Below, piece after piece: positions 4,932-6,226 of a DNA stretch of 6,226 nucleotides; the first letter of the stretch is position 1, and every line of letters begins with the position of its first letter. The notes beneath the pieces were generated by a model. It saw only the letters and a list, made by a program, of their open reading frames with translations. It did not search any database and was not told where the DNA came from. The DNA comes from Bacillota bacterium (lineage in GTDB: Bacteria; Bacillota_E; JAJZYS01; JAILZS01): NCBI GenBank assembly GCA_021817625.1, contig JAKASY010000134.1, forward strand, positions 1 through 6,226, in the 5' to 3' direction. The translations under genes were made by a program, and so were the position numbers.

Positions 4932-5781
4932 AGGCGCCGGCCGCCGTGGCGAGGTTGAGCGCGCGCTCGAGCCCGATGCCGCCGTCGAGCCCGGCCGCGA
5001 GCGCGCCCAGGAAGGCGTCGCCCGCGCCGGTGGTGTCCACCGGTTCGATCGGCACGCCTGGGGCACGGAGTACCGTGTCGGCGTCGGCCGCGGCGGCGCC
5101 GGCCGCGCCCACCGTGACCACCGCGGTGCCGGGCCCCATTGCGCGCAGCTGGCGCGCGGCCTCGCCCGCGGCGCTGAGGTCGTCGGGCGCGGGCGCGGCC
5201 AGGAGCTCGGCCGCCTCGGGCCCGTTCACCACGAGGACGTCCGCCGGCCCGAGCGCGGACGGCGAGAGAGCGCCGGTGGGCGAGAGGTTCAGGAGCACCC
5301 GCGCGCCGTGCGCGTGCGCCAGGGCGATCGCGCGCCCGACCGTGGCGAGAGGGATCTCGAGGTTCATGGCGACCAGGCGCGCACGGCCGAACGGCGACGC
5401 CTCGCCCCGCTCGAGGGCGTCCAGAACCGCCGGCGTGAGCGTGCGGTTCGCGCCGGCATACACGCCGATGCGGTTCTCGCCCGTGCGGTCGACCCAGATC
5501 CAGGCGCTTCCGGTCCCGGCGTCGTCCGTGCCGCCGACCAGGGCCACGTCGACGCCGCTCTGGCGCAAGGCATCGCGCAGGGCCTCGCCGTCCGCGTCGT
5601 TGCCCACCCGCGCCACCATCGCCACGCTCGCGCCCAGGCGCGCGGCCGCCGCGGCCACGTTTCCTCCCTTGCCACCGGGCGCGAGCGACAGGCTCTCGAT
5701 CGCCACGGTCTCGCCCGCGGCAGGCACGCGCTCCAGGCGGGCGATGCGGTCCATGTTCATCGAGCCGACGACGAGGATCAA
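4783..5781 (-). CDS. rbsK: ribokinase-like PfkB-family sugar kinase
   Basis: The 332-aa protein carries ribokinase features: VVGSMNMD at the N-terminus with VPAAGETV after it, the sugar-binding PGGKGGN at 35-41 (usually GGKGAN), RVGNDADG, and the nucleotide/anion-hole motif D249-TTGAG-D255, where D255 is the catalytic base. RPGAQSAQPT, ending at 297, matches the monovalent-cation region of ribokinases. It would phosphorylate D-ribose with ATP to ribose 5-phosphate, the step after the nucleoside hydrolase in this window. The start is TTG at 5781, backed by GGGAGGT eight bases upstream. The fold should end near residue 310; the remaining 22 residues are Gly/Arg-rich and overlap the P-loop/Asp23 gene. 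Two out-of-frame TGA triplets on this strand (4838-4836 and 4828-4826) lie where a normal end would be. A related PfkB sugar kinase with another substrate is possible. Confidence 0.88.
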   Translation of the reverse strand: MILVVGSMNMDRIARLERVPAAGETVAIESLSLAPGGKGGNVAAAAARLGASVAMVARVGNDADGEALRDALRQSGVDVALVGGTDDAGTGSAWIWVDRTGENRIGVYAGANRTLTPAVLDALERGEASPFGRARLVAMNLEIPLATVGRAIALAHAHGARVLLNLSPTGALSPSALGPADVLVVNGPEAAELLAAPAPDDLSAAGEAARQLRAMGPGTAVVTVGAAGAAAADADTVLRAPGVPIEPVDTTGAGDAFLGALAAGLDGGIGLERALNLATAAGAFTATRPGAQSAQPTAAELSAFARARGLALAGLTTRDGGGGDAAPRGRAG

Positions 5782-5789
5782 CGGCGGCG

Positions 5790-5796
5790 ACCTCCC
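5790..5796 (-). promoter_or_regulatory. ribosome-binding site supporting a TTG start for the sugar kinase
   Basis: The minus strand reads GGGAGGT, then eight bases, then TTG ATC CTC. The first ATG in the frame falls inside the conserved GSMNMD motif, so it would remove the first beta-strand. The TTG is therefore the credible start. A five-base inverted repeat (GGCGC/GCGCC at 5798-5812) lies just upstream of this site and may be chance. Confidence 0.75.
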
Positions 5797-5864
5797 AGGC
5801 GCTCGGGGCGCCGTGCGGGTGATGGGCGGGAGCGGGACAAGAGGGGAAGGGGGGTGCGCGCGCC

Positions 5865-6226
5865 GTGCCGCGGATTCTGGTCGTGGACGATGAGGAGCCG
5901 ATCCGCGAGCTGGTGTGCTATGCCCTGGAGACGGAGGGCTTTCGGGCCGAAGCGGTCGCGGACGGCGCGTCGGCCCTCGCGCGCCTGGAGACGGAGCCCT
6001 ACGACATGGTGCTCCTCGACCGCATGCTCCCCGGCATGCAGGGCACCGAGGTGCTCCGGCGCATCCGCTCCCAGGGAAGACTTCCCGTCATCCTCCTCAC
6101 GGCCCTGTCGGCCGAGGGCGATCGGGTGGCGGGCCTCGAGGCGGGAGCGGACGACTACATCCCGAAGCCGTTCTCGCCGCGCGAGCTCGTGGCGCGCGTG
6201 CGGGCGGTGCTGCGCCGCACCGGCGG
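5865..6226 (+). CDS. response regulator, receiver domain (OmpR/PhoB-like), cut by the right edge
   Basis: Only the first 120 residues are present. They form a complete CheY-like receiver: acidic pair D8-D9 in ILVVDDEE, phospho-acceptor D52 in VLLDRMLPGMQG, T79 in VILLTA, and K101 in DDYIPKPFSPREL. The ending RELVARVRAVLRR is typical of regulators that continue into a PhoB/OmpR winged-helix DNA-binding domain, which would lie outside the window. The start is GTG at 5865 behind an AAGGGGGG motif; another GTG at 5854 is out of frame. Divergent from the sugar kinase, with 83 bases between the starts. A sensor histidine kinase gene may follow off the edge. The signal and targets cannot be told from here. 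Confidence 0.93.
   Translation, partial: MPRILVVDDEEPIRELVCYALETEGFRAEAVADGASALARLETEPYDMVLLDRMLPGMQGTEVLRRIRSQGRLPVILLTALSAEGDRVAGLEAGADDYIPKPFSPRELVARVRAVLRRTG

Overview
The window is GC-rich bacterial DNA, densely coded on both strands, with seven protein-coding genes, one of them cut by the right edge. Five of the seven begin with GTG or TTG, several behind strong purine-rich Shine-Dalgarno sites. One gene joins a P-loop domain to an Asp23/Gls24 domain, an architecture I associate with Clostridia-like Bacillota. High GC, strong ribosome-binding sites and this gene make a high-GC Bacillota lineage (for example a Limnochordia-, Symbiobacterium- or Thermaerobacter-like organism) my best guess, but the lineage is inference only. 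No rRNA, tRNA, CRISPR array, insertion sequence or phage gene was seen.

Left part (1-2252): a secreted BMP-family substrate-binding protein (minus, 115-1164) is divergent from an inosine/uridine-type nucleoside hydrolase (plus, 1326-2252), with one AT-rich patch between them that could hold the promoter(s). Beyond the 3' end of the binding-protein gene lies a strong 16-bp hairpin (53-90). A Shine-Dalgarno site then points off the left edge, so the rest of the transporter operon probably starts just outside the window.

Middle (2268-4001): a two-gene minus-strand unit encodes an uncharacterised 260-aa protein followed by a NudL-like CoA pyrophosphatase (Nudix). Upstream of it is a gene-free divergent spacer of about 330 bases.

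Right part (4002-6226): the P-loop/Asp23 gene (plus) runs tail-to-tail into a ribokinase-like PfkB sugar kinase (minus), with a 149-base overlap made of the two genes' non-domain tails. Divergent from the kinase is the start of an OmpR/PhoB-type response regulator (plus, truncated at the edge).

Three products fit one pathway: nucleoside capture outside the membrane (BMP protein), cleavage to base and ribose (nucleoside hydrolase) and ribose phosphorylation (ribokinase). They are not in one operon, and the Nudix, unknown and Asp23 genes sit between them. I see no clear evidence of a wholly new system. The points most worth checking are the P-loop/Asp23 gene with its odd overlap, the uncharacterised 260-aa protein, and the hairpin downstream of the binding-protein gene.
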